This document shows positions 16,398 through 26,836 of a stretch of 64,000 bases of DNA, piece after piece. Both the position numbers and the translations under genes were made by a program. Position 1 is the stretch's first letter. Each line of letters starts with the position of its first letter. The DNA is taken from NCBI GenBank assembly GCA_022450045.1, contig JAKURD010000008.1:50564-114563 (forward strand). Reading direction: 5' to 3'. This DNA is from Gracilimonas sp. (GTDB taxonomy: Bacteria; Bacteroidota; Rhodothermia; Balneolales; Balneolaceae). A model generated the notes under the pieces. The model was not told the DNA's origin. It searched no databases and was given only the letters and a program-made list of their open reading frames with translations.

Positions 16398-16579
16398 ATT
16401 TCACTTAATTGCCGATATTTTCTTACCTCATTTCTAAATTTGGGTAACATTTTGTTAACAGAGTATTTGTCTTGTCTAAAGACTAATTATTAGTTAATGC
16501 TCTATACCAGTTAAGTGACTTAAAATAAAATTTATTCCAAAAATTAGATCTGTATTGAGAGTTCAATAGAGTAATTTTC

Positions 16580-16609
16580 CCTAAAAGATGGAAAAGCTTA
16601 GCTTTTAGG
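16580..16609. repeat. Hairpin in gap between tRNA and esterase gene
   Basis: Arms CCTAAAAG (16580-16587) and CTTTTAGG (16602-16609). The surrounding gap 16398-16675 is AT-rich and otherwise shows no gene or RNA I can support. Confidence 0.45.
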
Positions 16610-16675
16610 ATTGAATAGAAGAATGGATAGTCATCAATTAACTATTGCGTGGTTAGTATCCAACTAATTGAAGGA

Positions 16676-16724
16676 TGAATTTTTGAATAGGAACAGTAAC
16701 TAGTTGTTCCTATTTGAAAATTCA
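16676..16724 (-). terminator. Long hairpin terminator of peptidase/esterase operon
   Basis: Arms 16676-16695 and 16705-16724 pair at 18 of 20 positions (core AATAGGAACA / TGTTCCTATT). It overlaps the TGA stop of the esterase gene and ends the minus-strand operon. Confidence 0.7.
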
Positions 16725-18440
16725 GTTACCAATAACACGATATATCTCCCTAACCAATTCGGCATTCGTTATTGGACTCCAACCATGACCTTTCATCGGT
16801 CTTCCGTGAATAATCTCACCGTCATAATATGGATCAGAACGATTCTCCAAAAAATCTTCAAGTAGGTAAACCGCAAGTGGTAGAAAAAAATCATCCATCT
16901 CCGGATTATAAATCTTGATTTTACCTACAAGGTCTGGGCCAATCTCATCCCAATTTTCTTCCATATAGTGTCGAAGATCATAGCCATTCTCACGCATGTA
17001 TTGGGCTACTTCATGATCGATCTCTCCAGTTTCAAAATCCCAAACGCGTTTTGGATATCCATCTTCTCCTATCGGACCAAAAGCGGCATTCCAAATATCA
17101 AACTGAGCAGCAGATCTGCCTCTCGAACCCAAAGCCCTTGCCATTTGACTGAGTTGCCTTACTGAGGTTACCGGTTGCCCTTCGGGGGTTCGTTGCATCA
17201 TTCGTTCTGGGGCTCCATAAGCTGCATTAGGTACAACGAAAGCATTTTCATCTTCATATATATTAATAAGTTGGTAGCGTCTGAAATCAACTGGGTCAGG
17301 ATAGTATACCCATGCACCTCCAAAAAACTTAGGATGCTTTACCTGTAACGCCAGTGACATCCACCCCCCAGTAGACCCACCAGTTAAAGCACGCGATTCA
17401 GGCTCAGAAGTAATTCTAAACTTTTCTTCAACCCTCGGAATAAGTTCTTGCATAATGGCATCTCCATAGGGACCATTATTAACAGAATTTACACCATAAG
17501 AATCATCAAAGTAAGGGGTGGGGTGTTGAAAAGTGACGACAATCAATTCTGGAAAATTATCTGATATCCATGATTTATAAAACTCATAACCCGTCTCCTT
17601 TACACCACCCCCGTGATAGGGTCTAGGATTTTCTACATTAGAACGGTTTTCAACAAAAAGTGCATCAAAGCCTACCCCTTCGTTTTGAGTAGGTTCAGTT
17701 GTAAATCCAAAAGGAGGATCTAAAGAAAAGTGGTTTTGTAAGTAAATGACCGGGTACTCTTTATTTGGATTATCTTCATAATCTTTAGGCAAAAGTACCG
17801 TGGCCCCCAAATACATAGGGTGACCCCAAAATTTACTGAGCATCTCACTTTCGAACTTAATTCGTTTAACCCATTTCGTATCCTCAGGGATTTCTACAGG
17901 TGGAATAACATTCTCTAATACTAAATCAATTTCTTCAGATGAATTTGGATCAATATAGATTTTTTTGGGTGTACTGGTAAGATTGCCAGGAGTAAATGCC
18001 CAACGTTGTCCTTCCCATTGATCCATATTAGCCCAAATAGTGTGACCATCAGAACGTTCAAATTTTGTGTAAACATTGAGCAGCGCTTGAACATAGTATT
18101 CTCCGGCTGAAAGTTCACTAAGTGAATTGAGAGGATACCCTGTATTTTTCGCATCAATAACAGCAATATCGCCCAAACGATGATTTTCAACATCTCTTGA
18201 AAAAAAAGGCACTCGAGCCACTCTTCTTCTAGCTGAATAGTAGGCTGCAATACGTGGTTCTGAGGTTGAATCAGGACTAAGTGTCACAAACAATCGCCCT
18301 GTAAGACTTTCACTATTCAAACCATCAGAAATTGTGACTTTAAATACCAGATCATCTGACTTTTCTGTACATCCGGATCCAAGTAATAGAACAATTATCA
18401 AAAGGATACAATGATGATTATTTTTTAGGAAATTTTTCAT
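16722..18440 (-). CDS. Lipoprotein esterase of the alpha/beta-hydrolase (PF00756-like) type
   Basis: A 572-aa secreted hydrolase. The N-terminus MKNFLKNNHH plus a hydrophobic segment ends LLLGSGC, a clear lipobox with lipidation at about C24. The catalytic region is of the enterochelin-esterase/esterase-D type: YPVIYLQNH, then the nucleophile elbow TGGSTGGWMS (S356), with His near HGRPMKGHGWSP at the C-terminus. The TTG at 18461 would overlap the previous gene; I prefer the ATG at 18440. It is the last gene of the operon with SusC/SusD and an S9 peptidase, so it probably acts at the cell surface or in the periplasm on the imported substrate. The substrate is not determinable. Confidence 0.8.
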   Translation of the reverse strand: MKNFLKNNHHCILLIIVLLLGSGCTEKSDDLVFKVTISDGLNSESLTGRLFVTLSPDSTSEPRIAAYYSARRRVARVPFFSRDVENHRLGDIAVIDAKNTGYPLNSLSELSAGEYYVQALLNVYTKFERSDGHTIWANMDQWEGQRWAFTPGNLTSTPKKIYIDPNSSEEIDLVLENVIPPVEIPEDTKWVKRIKFESEMLSKFWGHPMYLGATVLLPKDYEDNPNKEYPVIYLQNHFSLDPPFGFTTEPTQNEGVGFDALFVENRSNVENPRPYHGGGVKETGYEFYKSWISDNFPELIVVTFQHPTPYFDDSYGVNSVNNGPYGDAIMQELIPRVEEKFRITSEPESRALTGGSTGGWMSLALQVKHPKFFGGAWVYYPDPVDFRRYQLINIYEDENAFVVPNAAYGAPERMMQRTPEGQPVTSVRQLSQMARALGSRGRSAAQFDIWNAAFGPIGEDGYPKRVWDFETGEIDHEVAQYMRENGYDLRHYMEENWDEIGPDLVGKIKIYNPEMDDFFLPLAVYLLEDFLENRSDPYYDGEIIHGRPMKGHGWSPITNAELVREIYRVIGN

Positions 18441-18457
18441 GGCTGACCTGATCCTTA

Positions 18458-20383
18458 TCAATTTGAAGGGTGCTTAATAACATTATCCTTTAAAAACTTA
18501 TCCAAAAATTTATGCATGTCTAAAAGCATTTGTCGCCGATTTTCCTTGGTTCTAACGTAGTAATGTTCGTTGGGATAGGCTTTATACTCAAATGTCTTGT
18601 AATGAGCCTCCAGCTCCTTTGCAAACTGTTCTGATTGGGGAGATGGAGGATATTTTCCAATTCCGTGCACTAAAAACACCGGTGTTTTCACCTGATCTAT
18701 TTCGTAAATAGCTGAAGCTTTTCTCCATATATTTTCGTTTTCTTCAAAAGTACCCAGTTCATAGTTACTCAGCTTGTAATGCCTGAGTTCGTTAGGTTTA
18801 TGATAAAAACTCACCCAATCGCCATATCCAGAAGCAGGAATAGACGCTTGAAAAAGATCTGGGGCAAAGGCTATGGCTGCCATACTCATGATTCCACCGT
18901 AACTTGTGCCATGAATACCCATTTTATCAGGATTAATATTAGGTAATTTTTTTAGGTATTCTACTCCGGCACGTACATCATCCATATCGCAGTGCCCCCA
19001 ACATTTTTGATTAGCCTTTTCAAAATTTTTACCGTAACCAGAACTACCTCGAATATTTGGTTGCATAACCACATAACCATTATTAACAAAATACTGCACG
19101 TGTTGCTCAAAAGTATCATTGTACTGTGAAGTCGGTCCTCCATGAATCCACATAATACCAGGATAGCTACCTGGTTCTTCAGGCTCATATAAATATGCGG
19201 AAATAGTTAATCCGTCGGTACTTTGGTACTTTATTTTTTTAGGCTTAACCAGTCTTTCAGAATAATTACCCGCTGGCATCGAATATGTTAATTGTTGAGT
19301 TGTCTCTCCTTTACTGTCTATTATAAAAAGATCTTTAGGTGTGGTAGGTGTAGTCAATGTAAAAGCAATTGTATTACCGCCGGGAGACCAAACAGGATCA
19401 GATACGACTCCCATTTCCGGATCAACAATTGTTGTCATATTACTACCTCTTACTATATTGAGCTTATGGGTACCATTATAGTTTGATGTGAATAATATAC
19501 TTGAACCATCTGGCGACCAAGAACCATTACTTTGGTCTGCTTGTTCTTGGTAAACCGGCCGCACATCTCCACCATTTAAAGGTTTTACCCAATAATTTAT
19601 CCAACCATTCCTATGAGAAGGAAAAAGTAGATTTTTTCCATCGGGAGAAACCTGAGCGAATCCAAATGTTCGGCCATATCCGTAATCAAAAAAATCTTTA
19701 TCCTGCTCTATTATAATAGAACCAGATGCATCCTTAGAATTAATGCTTATTATGTCATGATTTGTCCATTCATCATTTAGTTTGATATAAATGATTCGCT
19801 CCCCATCAGGCGTCCAAGAAGGATTAACCTCATAGAGATCATCATCAGTCATTTGATGAATTTGGCCGGATTCAACAGATACTTTCCAAATGTCATAATT
19901 ACCATATCTGTTTCCTGAAAATGCAATCCAATCACTATCAGGTGACCAGCTAAGTGCATTAAGACCAGATTGGCCCAGTTTGGTAAGTTGGTAACCTTTG
20001 CCTGATTCTAAAGAATGCAACCATACTTCGGGATTGCCGCCTTTGTCAGAGATATAAGCTATCAACTCTCCATTTGGGGAAATGTTAATGTGTTGTGAAC
20101 TTAAAAAGTGCCCGGCTTTACCTAATGTAATAGGTTTGATCTGCTGAATATACTTCTCATCTACATCCACAAGCGAAAGGCCATCGCCGCTCTTGAACAT
20201 TACTTGATCGCCATCCTTGGTCCATTGAACATCCCCAGAAACTTGAGAACTAATGGATAGTAACTGATCGATATCTAAATCAGTTTCTTGGGCTTTTACT
20301 AGACTTGAATTAAATAGGTTTAGTATAAAACCAACTGTTACAAATAATCCCCATCTAAACATTTTTATTTTATGGAAAGACAT
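18458..20383 (-). CDS. Secreted S9-family peptidase (prolyl oligopeptidase type)
   Basis: A 641-aa exported serine peptidase. The signal peptide runs over residues 1-31 ending VKAQ. A WD40/TolB-like beta-propeller follows, visible as repeated NGELIAYISDKGGNPEVW, DSDWIAFSGNRYGNYDIW and DGSSILFTSNYNGTHKL units. The C-terminal alpha/beta-hydrolase domain has IHGGPTSQY, the nucleophile HGTSYGGIMS (S494), PVFLVHGIG, and His in PNEHYYV. Peptidases of this family cut short peptides, often after Pro or Ala. It lies between SusD and the lipoprotein esterase with short spacings, so it probably digests peptides taken up through the SusC/SusD pair. Confidence 0.9.
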   Translation of the reverse strand: MSFHKIKMFRWGLFVTVGFILNLFNSSLVKAQETDLDIDQLLSISSQVSGDVQWTKDGDQVMFKSGDGLSLVDVDEKYIQQIKPITLGKAGHFLSSQHINISPNGELIAYISDKGGNPEVWLHSLESGKGYQLTKLGQSGLNALSWSPDSDWIAFSGNRYGNYDIWKVSVESGQIHQMTDDDLYEVNPSWTPDGERIIYIKLNDEWTNHDIISINSKDASGSIIIEQDKDFFDYGYGRTFGFAQVSPDGKNLLFPSHRNGWINYWVKPLNGGDVRPVYQEQADQSNGSWSPDGSSILFTSNYNGTHKLNIVRGSNMTTIVDPEMGVVSDPVWSPGGNTIAFTLTTPTTPKDLFIIDSKGETTQQLTYSMPAGNYSERLVKPKKIKYQSTDGLTISAYLYEPEEPGSYPGIMWIHGGPTSQYNDTFEQHVQYFVNNGYVVMQPNIRGSSGYGKNFEKANQKCWGHCDMDDVRAGVEYLKKLPNINPDKMGIHGTSYGGIMSMAAIAFAPDLFQASIPASGYGDWVSFYHKPNELRHYKLSNYELGTFEENENIWRKASAIYEIDQVKTPVFLVHGIGKYPPSPQSEQFAKELEAHYKTFEYKAYPNEHYYVRTKENRRQMLLDMHKFLDKFLKDNVIKHPSN

Positions 20384-20405
20384 AATTACACCTTATAAAT
20401 TTATT

Positions 20406-21770
20406 TTAATTATCAGAACAGTTTGCTGGTAATCCACGAGATAGACATTCGTCAAGTGGAATAGGAAAACGTTCGTGAACCACAGCATCGGGAATATCTA
20501 ATGGTATTCGATTTAGCAGATCGTAGCGCCTCAAATCCAACCATCTATGCCCTCCTTCCATATATAGCGAATAGCGTTTATTATATAGTAATTCATCCAA
20601 CATGTTATTCGCATCCAGATCATTTCTTTGTTCCAGTCCGCCGGATTCCTCTCTAATAAAATTAATATCGTCCGCAGCATCCGTATAATTTTCAAGGTTA
20701 TAATTGGCCTCTGCGCGTAGTAATATTAGCTCCTCATTTCTTATGATAGGGATCGAACTAGAAGGAGTACTGTATTGAATGAAACTAATATCTGATGTTA
20801 GACCAAGATGGCTTTTAACAGATGGCAGCTTTCGAAACTTTTGCTGATATCTATCATCAGGCTCTCCATCGATTTTATTTTGTACATCCGTTTCAAAGTC
20901 AGCTTGAGCTACATAATCTGGAGCATCACCCTGCGTTTTTGTAGAAAAGAAGTTACTTAGATCACCTGCGCTTGAGGAATGAGTGTGGTAAACCCCCAGG
21001 TCAAGAGAGCTATTTAAATCCAGAAATGAATCATCAAGGGCGGAAAGGACTCCAGGGTAATCTTCCTGATAGGTGTTTACTCGTGCTTGCAAAGCTCTGT
21101 TAAACTCCAAAAATGTAGGTGGAGTATCAAAGTTTTCAAATCCTGATGAAAGATTGAAACTAAAAGAATTTCCTGCACTTTGAAGATGGGTCATTGCTTC
21201 ATCCAACCAATCTTCAATTTGTGCTAAAACCAACTCTTTACCTATTATTGGTCCTGGTTCAGCCGTGGGATTATCGGCAATTTCAATTACAGCTCCATTT
21301 ATGTCGCGAGTGTTGATCACAAGTAGTAGGTCATAAGCTTGCATGGTTTTCGCATAACCTCGTATACCCTCCTTTTCGGCTTCGCTCATATCTTCCACTT
21401 GGTCAAGGGCGCTCAGTAATATTTTTGCATTCCTGAGATTCTGATACTGAGATACCCACCCGTTACCCCCCCACTGTCCGGGATCAAGAGGACCAATAAT
21501 TAACTCAGAAGTAGCTAAAGTAGATGCATCTAAGTCATACATCTCACGCCCTATAATTCCGGTCATATATAAATAGTTTTCAATCCCTTCCCTGCTTCCA
21601 ATTAATAGTCCAGTGGCTAGAGTATTGACCGAAACACGTGTTGGTGAATTGGTTAATTCCTCAAGACTTGGATTGTTATAATCTGGAACATCTTCAACAA
21701 GATTACAGCTCCCAAATAATAATGCAAAGAGGGTTACCAAAAATATTCCTTTTTGTTGATTAATTAACAT
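20406..21770 (-). CDS. SusD/RagB-family nutrient-binding lipoprotein
   Basis: Outer-membrane lipoprotein that acts as a lid on its SusC partner and binds the substrate. The signal ends ALLFGSC (lipidation at about C22). The typical SusD pattern is present: NLVEDVPDYNNPSLEELTNSP at the mature N-terminus, an ARVNTYQEDYP helix, and the C-terminal block PIIRNEELILLRAEANYNL followed by LYMEGGHRWLDLRRYD and RFPIPLDE. The length of 454 aa is normal. It lies 34 bp after the SusC gene and 22 bp before the S9 peptidase gene, giving a clear operon. Confidence 0.93.
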   Translation of the reverse strand: MLINQQKGIFLVTLFALLFGSCNLVEDVPDYNNPSLEELTNSPTRVSVNTLATGLLIGSREGIENYLYMTGIIGREMYDLDASTLATSELIIGPLDPGQWGGNGWVSQYQNLRNAKILLSALDQVEDMSEAEKEGIRGYAKTMQAYDLLLVINTRDINGAVIEIADNPTAEPGPIIGKELVLAQIEDWLDEAMTHLQSAGNSFSFNLSSGFENFDTPPTFLEFNRALQARVNTYQEDYPGVLSALDDSFLDLNSSLDLGVYHTHSSSAGDLSNFFSTKTQGDAPDYVAQADFETDVQNKIDGEPDDRYQQKFRKLPSVKSHLGLTSDISFIQYSTPSSSIPIIRNEELILLRAEANYNLENYTDAADDINFIREESGGLEQRNDLDANNMLDELLYNKRYSLYMEGGHRWLDLRRYDLLNRIPLDIPDAVVHERFPIPLDECLSRGLPANCSDN

Positions 21771-21804
21771 AATGTGCTCCTTTGGTTGTATTAAATATTC
21801 TTTT

Positions 21805-24800
21805 TTAAAGTCCTATATCAACAGAAAACCAGAAACTTCGGCTGGGTGGGAAGGGGGCAACATCAACATTACGACCAATCTGTTGATTACCAAAGTTACT
21901 AACCTCTGGATCAAGGCCACTATATTCTGTAAATGTTAATAAATCCCTACCTGTTACTTGTAATGTGACGTATCTGAACCCTGACCATAATTGTTGCAAG
22001 AAGTCAGGTTCTAAGTTATAAGTGAGGGATACCTCTCTTAATTTAAGGAAAGTGGCATCTTCAATGTATGGACTGGTATTAAATCCGAACTCAGATATCC
22101 TTGCTTGACCAGCTGTATTCCAATCGCTTGAGTTTTGAGCCAAGTCATACAATAATTTGGTCAGGTTTATAATTTCACTTCCCTCCTGCCAATCCCATAG
22201 AAAATATAGGTTGAATTGTTTCCATCCTAAATCATTCATTAGACTAACTCTAAAATCGGGGTTGGCATCACCAAGCTGAGTTAGCTCTCCACCTTCATTA
22301 GCCCATATTGAAGTTGCCGATTTTCCTTCCTCTACTCTAAACATACCCAATGAAGCACCAAAGCCGCCAGCTTGGAAACCTGGTACAGGAAGATCAACGA
22401 TCTCACTTCTATTTTTATAAAAACTGGTTCGTACCTGCCAGTTCACATCTTGAGTATTGATGGGGATGTATGTCAAACCAACCTCAACCCCTTGAACCTG
22501 AAGTTCTCCGCCATTGAAAAACTGGGTCTGAAAACCTTGGGAGGGGCTAAGTTCTCTTTCCAACAAAAGATTAGTGATATTTTGCTGATAAAGAGTAAAT
22601 TCAAGATTCGCTTTTTCATCAAATAATACCGCATCAAACCCTAACTCTATCTCCCGTTGACGTTCGGGCTCAATATTAGGGTCGCCAGCAATACCACCAA
22701 CTGTAAGCCCAGCATTCCCTTCAATATTTTGGGCCCCAGATAGTGGTGTAAATTTTTGCCCATAAAGCGGTTGATTACCACTATACCCCAATGCTGCCCT
22801 AAATTTAATTTCGTCAAGTAAACCAGGAACTGCATCAGCGAAACGATAGGAGGCAGAGGCCTTGGGATAGAAGAAAAGCTTGTCGGGATTTCCTGCATTA
22901 CTACTTTGGTCTGCACGTGCACCTACTGTTACTAACATACGTTCATCGAAGAGCTGCATTTCTTCTTGCAAATACAAACCAAGATCAATAACCTTAGTTC
23001 TTTGGTCATAAACATCAATCACTGTTGCTGCATCAGATTTTTGTTGGCCTGCAATAAGGTCTTGGCTCGTTATCCGTTCAACCTGTAGGTCTCGGTTTTG
23101 GTACTGAGCTCCTACCGAGGTTGTCATAATGAAATCTCTGGATTTTGGTTCAAAACTGTGAATAAGGTTAACTGATGAATTGATATTTAAGTTTGATGCA
23201 TTACCCTTTATAAGGGTTCCAGGCAAACCATCGTTGGGTTCATATTGTAGTATAGGTGGAGAAAATATCTCATTTTCTTGTTGAAACCGGTCTACTCCAA
23301 AATCAGCCACCATCTTCAAATTTGAGTTTGCGGTAGCAGTAATATTGTAAGTTAATTGGGCTGAACTGATAAATCGCCAAACATTTTCATCGTTGCTAAG
23401 ATAAGCAGCCGTTTGTAATGGATTACTGTTTATAAATGGATTATCAGGAAATACACCGTCATTAGCACTTAGATCAAAGAAGTTTGGTGTTTTTGGAAAC
23501 ACCATCCAAAAGCTAGTTCCGGTGTTATCATTGTTACTCAGGCCTCTACTTGCTATTGAGTGAACCAAGTTGGATGTGAAATCAATGTCGATTTTTTGTG
23601 ATATCTCTTGGTTTATATTCGCCCTAAATGACTGTTTTTGATAACCTGTATTTGCGATTATTCCTTTGTCATCCTTAACAAGAGCTGATATAAAATATTT
23701 GGTTCCTTCGTTTCCACCACTCAAACTAAATGTAGACTCTGTAGAGATATCATTTCTATTCGCTATTGCAGCCTCGTTATCATAAGTCTGTCCTTGTACA
23801 AAATGATCTGCAGCTACAGATCCAAAGGCATCAACAGCCTCTTGTTCACTATTGAACTTGCGTGACCCTATTGTATTTGAAAGATCAAAAACACCCAAAC
23901 GTTGCGAGAAATTTATCTGAGGTTTTCCTAAAGTCCCTCGTTTGGTCGTTATAACAATAACTCCATTACTGGCCCTGGAGCCATAAATAGCCGAGGCTGA
24001 TGCTCCTTTAAGTACTTCAATATTTTCAATGTCGTTTGGATTTATATCGGCCACACGATTTACCATATTATCCTGAGCAGGATCATTTCCCCCACCAGAC
24101 TGTTCAGTAATATTTCCCATTCCACCAGATACTGCTGCATTGCTAAGAATTACCCCATCAACAACATACAAGGGCTGTGCATCTGCATTAATTGAAGATA
24201 CACCTCTCAGATTTATCTGCATTCCTCCACCAGGTGCACCAGAGTTACTCTGAATATTAGCACCGGTAATTTTGCCTTGAAGACCTTGTTCTATAGATTG
24301 TGATGGTGTTCGATTTAAGTCTTCAGCATCCACACTCTCAACCGCATTGGCGAGATTCCTTCTTTTCACTGATGTAGCCACTCCAGTTACAACAACATTT
24401 TCCAGCCCCATAAGATCGGCTTCCATGTTGATATTCAGTGTCGTTGTTTGACCGTCTCGTACTACAATTTCTCTGAAAATACTTTTATATCCTAAATATG
24501 AGATTCTAATGTTGTAGGTACCGGCTTCTATATCCGTAATTTCGAAATTTCCCTCAACATCCGTTGTGGTACCACGCTGTAGTTCTACAATAAATATATT
24601 TGCTCCAAGTAGTTTTTCCCCGGTATCGCTATCTGTTACACTACCTCGAATATCTCCATCAATTATAACTTTGTTTAAATATGGTTCCTCAATTATTTCA
24701 CCCTTTTTTGCTATAACTACTTGCCCACTTGTAGATGCATAAATGTTAATTGTCCTATCTAAAGATGACAGCTCTTTCAAGGCATCTAATACAGAAATAT

Positions 24801-25107
24801 TTTCATTACTAAGAGTAAATTTTTTATCAGGTAAGTCATTCTTTTGATAGGCTAACCTAAGACCCCCTTTTTCAGAAATCATCAGTAATACTTTGGTAAA
24901 AGACTGATTAACAGCGTCAATGGAAATCCGCATTTGCATTTTATCTACTATGGAACCATTGCTTCCCATTGTGACATACGAATCACTTTTATTGATTGAA
25001 ACAAAATAGTTTCCCCGTTCTTGTCCATATGCTGAAAACAGCCCTCCTAAAAGAAACACTGAGATAACAACTATTTGATTTTTTAAACTGACCATAATCG
25101 ACTCCAT
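21805..25107 (-). CDS. SusC/RagA TonB-dependent receptor with STN domain
   Basis: Outer-membrane transporter, 1100 aa. Order: signal peptide ending AYGQE; an STN (secretin/TonB short N-terminal) domain at about residues 50-130 (LRLAYQKNDLPDKKFTLSN); a CarboxypepD_reg-like beta-sandwich (GSVTDSDTGEKLLGANIFI); the plug with the SusC signature PLYVVDGVILSNAAV and SAIYGSRASNGVIVITTKRG; then a 22-strand barrel ending WFSVDIGL. The STN domain is the one that signals to FecR-type anti-sigma factors. FecR and ECF sigma genes lie directly upstream, so the system probably senses its own substrate. Two ATGs (25107 and 25095) are possible starts. Confidence 0.95.
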   Translation of the reverse strand: MESIMVSLKNQIVVISVFLLGGLFSAYGQERGNYFVSINKSDSYVTMGSNGSIVDKMQMRISIDAVNQSFTKVLLMISEKGGLRLAYQKNDLPDKKFTLSNENISVLDALKELSSLDRTINIYASTSGQVVIAKKGEIIEEPYLNKVIIDGDIRGSVTDSDTGEKLLGANIFIVELQRGTTTDVEGNFEITDIEAGTYNIRISYLGYKSIFREIVVRDGQTTTLNINMEADLMGLENVVVTGVATSVKRRNLANAVESVDAEDLNRTPSQSIEQGLQGKITGANIQSNSGAPGGGMQINLRGVSSINADAQPLYVVDGVILSNAAVSGGMGNITEQSGGGNDPAQDNMVNRVADINPNDIENIEVLKGASASAIYGSRASNGVIVITTKRGTLGKPQINFSQRLGVFDLSNTIGSRKFNSEQEAVDAFGSVAADHFVQGQTYDNEAAIANRNDISTESTFSLSGGNEGTKYFISALVKDDKGIIANTGYQKQSFRANINQEISQKIDIDFTSNLVHSIASRGLSNNDNTGTSFWMVFPKTPNFFDLSANDGVFPDNPFINSNPLQTAAYLSNDENVWRFISSAQLTYNITATANSNLKMVADFGVDRFQQENEIFSPPILQYEPNDGLPGTLIKGNASNLNINSSVNLIHSFEPKSRDFIMTTSVGAQYQNRDLQVERITSQDLIAGQQKSDAATVIDVYDQRTKVIDLGLYLQEEMQLFDERMLVTVGARADQSSNAGNPDKLFFYPKASASYRFADAVPGLLDEIKFRAALGYSGNQPLYGQKFTPLSGAQNIEGNAGLTVGGIAGDPNIEPERQREIELGFDAVLFDEKANLEFTLYQQNITNLLLERELSPSQGFQTQFFNGGELQVQGVEVGLTYIPINTQDVNWQVRTSFYKNRSEIVDLPVPGFQAGGFGASLGMFRVEEGKSATSIWANEGGELTQLGDANPDFRVSLMNDLGWKQFNLYFLWDWQEGSEIINLTKLLYDLAQNSSDWNTAGQARISEFGFNTSPYIEDATFLKLREVSLTYNLEPDFLQQLWSGFRYVTLQVTGRDLLTFTEYSGLDPEVSNFGNQQIGRNVDVAPFPPSRSFWFSVDIGL

Positions 25108-25117
25108 ATTTTATGTT

Positions 25118-26167
25118 TTAATCGTAGATAGTTATAGTGCTTTCATTGCGTTTATACTCTACACCTAACGCAAGACTGATAGCATCCAAAATTTCTTCTA
25201 AAGGTTGTGATGAACTGAATTCTGCAGTTAGATTTTTCTTATCCAAATCTTCAGATTTCAAAATAATCTCTACTGGATACCAGCGTTCCAATCTATCCGT
25301 GATTCTAGAAAGATTTAATTCTTCAAAATGAATTAAACCTTCCTTCCATTTTAGATAGTTTTCGGATTGGATATCATTTATAATTTCATATTTGGCAAGT
25401 TGCTCGTCCGTTTGTAATAGACTCCCCTCTTTCAATATTATGTCATCAATTTGCTCTCGCTTACCTTTTTCTACACCAACAATTCCCTCAGTAACCAACA
25501 CCTCAAGCAAACTCTCATCTAATAGAGCCATAACGTTGAATTGAGTGCCTAATACCTTTGTTATTGAGTTTTCTGTATAAACCCAAAAGGGTTTTTTCTT
25601 ATTACTATCTACTGAAAAATATGCTTCACCCTCTAATTGTATTTCTCTGGTTGTTTCATTGAATCCCGACAAAACTTTTAATTTCGATTTAGGGGCTAAC
25701 AATACATCAGAACCGTCAATAAGTTGTAAGTTTAAGGTTTCGCCAACCCCTGTCGTATAAATTATACTTTCCGATAGAACCTCTTGTTGAATTGGATATA
25801 AGAAAATACCTGTAAATACTGCCGCTAAAAGAAACACAGCTGCTGCTGCATATTTAGAATATTTTCCAAACTGATAAATTAACCCTGATCTTTCTTTCTT
25901 TTCCTTAATCGTATGCTGGGTCGTATTTGGCGATTCTTTCTCTTTGGATTCAATCTTAGCCCATGTGTCTAACCAAATGCTATTTATATCTACCTTTTTT
26001 AATGACTTTGGATTAGAATCAGCAATCCATACTTTTTGGAATAGCCTAAAAACTTTTTGGTTATCCTCTGATTTATTTTTCCACTCCTCAATAAGTTCTT
26101 TATCTATAGAAGAAGCTTCCCCTGATAAATATTTTGCAAGAAGTTTCCAAATTTGATTTGTATTCAT
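25118..26167 (-). CDS. FecR-family anti-sigma factor
   Basis: Inner-membrane regulator, 349 aa from the ATG at 26167 (the TTG at 26188 is less likely). The N-terminal cytoplasmic part (WKLLAKYLSGEASSIDKELIEEW) would hold the sigma factor. A membrane helix is at about 95-120 (YAAAAVFLLAAVFTGIFLY). The periplasmic FecR domain follows (TGVGETLNLQLIDGSDVLL, then EGEAYFSV), and a C-terminal SusC-contacting part (LIHFEELNLSRITDRLERWY). It lies 10 bp before the STN-type SusC gene and after the ECF sigma gene, the standard order for a cell-surface signalling relay. Confidence 0.93.
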   Translation of the reverse strand: MNTNQIWKLLAKYLSGEASSIDKELIEEWKNKSEDNQKVFRLFQKVWIADSNPKSLKKVDINSIWLDTWAKIESKEKESPNTTQHTIKEKKERSGLIYQFGKYSKYAAAAVFLLAAVFTGIFLYPIQQEVLSESIIYTTGVGETLNLQLIDGSDVLLAPKSKLKVLSGFNETTREIQLEGEAYFSVDSNKKKPFWVYTENSITKVLGTQFNVMALLDESLLEVLVTEGIVGVEKGKREQIDDIILKEGSLLQTDEQLAKYEIINDIQSENYLKWKEGLIHFEELNLSRITDRLERWYPVEIILKSEDLDKKNLTAEFSSSQPLEEILDAISLALGVEYKRNESTITIYD

Positions 26168-26245
26168 TAGTCGACTTAATGTTAGCAATTTCTATTCTGG
26201 ATCTGTTGCTAACACAACTGAAAGTCGTGACACCCCTAAAAAAAA

Positions 26246-26836
26246 TTAAATCCACTCCTTTAATTCATCTTTAAGAAACAGAAGTGCGTTTCCCATATGA
26301 TTTTCGACTGTCTTCTTAGTGATTCCTAATACATCACTTATTTCACTATGGGTGAGCCCTTCATTTCTGCTTAGCTCAAAAACTTCTCTTCTTTTATTCG
26401 GCATTTTATTAATAGCTATATTTATAACCTCTTGAAGCCTGATCTCACGATCGGAACTTTCCCAATCCATTTTCATTTGAGACCACTTAGGTTCTATAGC
26501 TTCTTCAGTTTTCCAATCTTCTACTATTTTTTTATGCTTAATGTGATTTAAACATTGATTTTTTACCGCCGAATAAAGATAAGATTTTACTGTTCCTGGA
26601 GGGTTCCATTCACCATTAAGTTCCCAGATATTAAGAAAAACTGATTGAGTGAGATCTTGAGCAATTGAGGCATTACCCACGTATTTATAAGCAAATTTGG
26701 CTAAACGTAAGAAGTACAAACGAAACATTCTTTCAAATTCGTTTGCATCTCTATCACTTATTCTAGAGGGTAATATTTCCTTTTTGTGACTTCCCACTTT
26801 GTAATTATTTAGGGTTTTATGAAGCAAACGTGTCAA
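26246..26836 (-). CDS. ECF RNA polymerase sigma factor with IS-derived N-terminus
   Basis: Sigma-70 family ECF subgroup, 196 aa. Region 2: RMFRLYFLRLAKFAYKYVGN, AQDLTQSVFLNIWELN. Region 4: KMPNKRREVFELSRNEGLTHS followed by the HTH SEISDVLGITKKTVENHM. It probably directs the SusC/SusD/peptidase operon together with FecR. The reading frame opens at a TTG (26836) inside the terminal repeat of a degenerate IS1595 element; the first 15 or so codons (LLHKTLNNYK) are IS end sequence. The true start may lie further in; the native promoter has probably been displaced by the insertion. Start position is therefore uncertain, gene identity is not. Confidence 0.88.
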   Translation of the reverse strand: MTRLLHKTLNNYKVGSHKKEILPSRISDRDANEFERMFRLYFLRLAKFAYKYVGNASIAQDLTQSVFLNIWELNGEWNPPGTVKSYLYSAVKNQCLNHIKHKKIVEDWKTEEAIEPKWSQMKMDWESSDREIRLQEVINIAINKMPNKRREVFELSRNEGLTHSEISDVLGITKKTVENHMGNALLFLKDELKEWI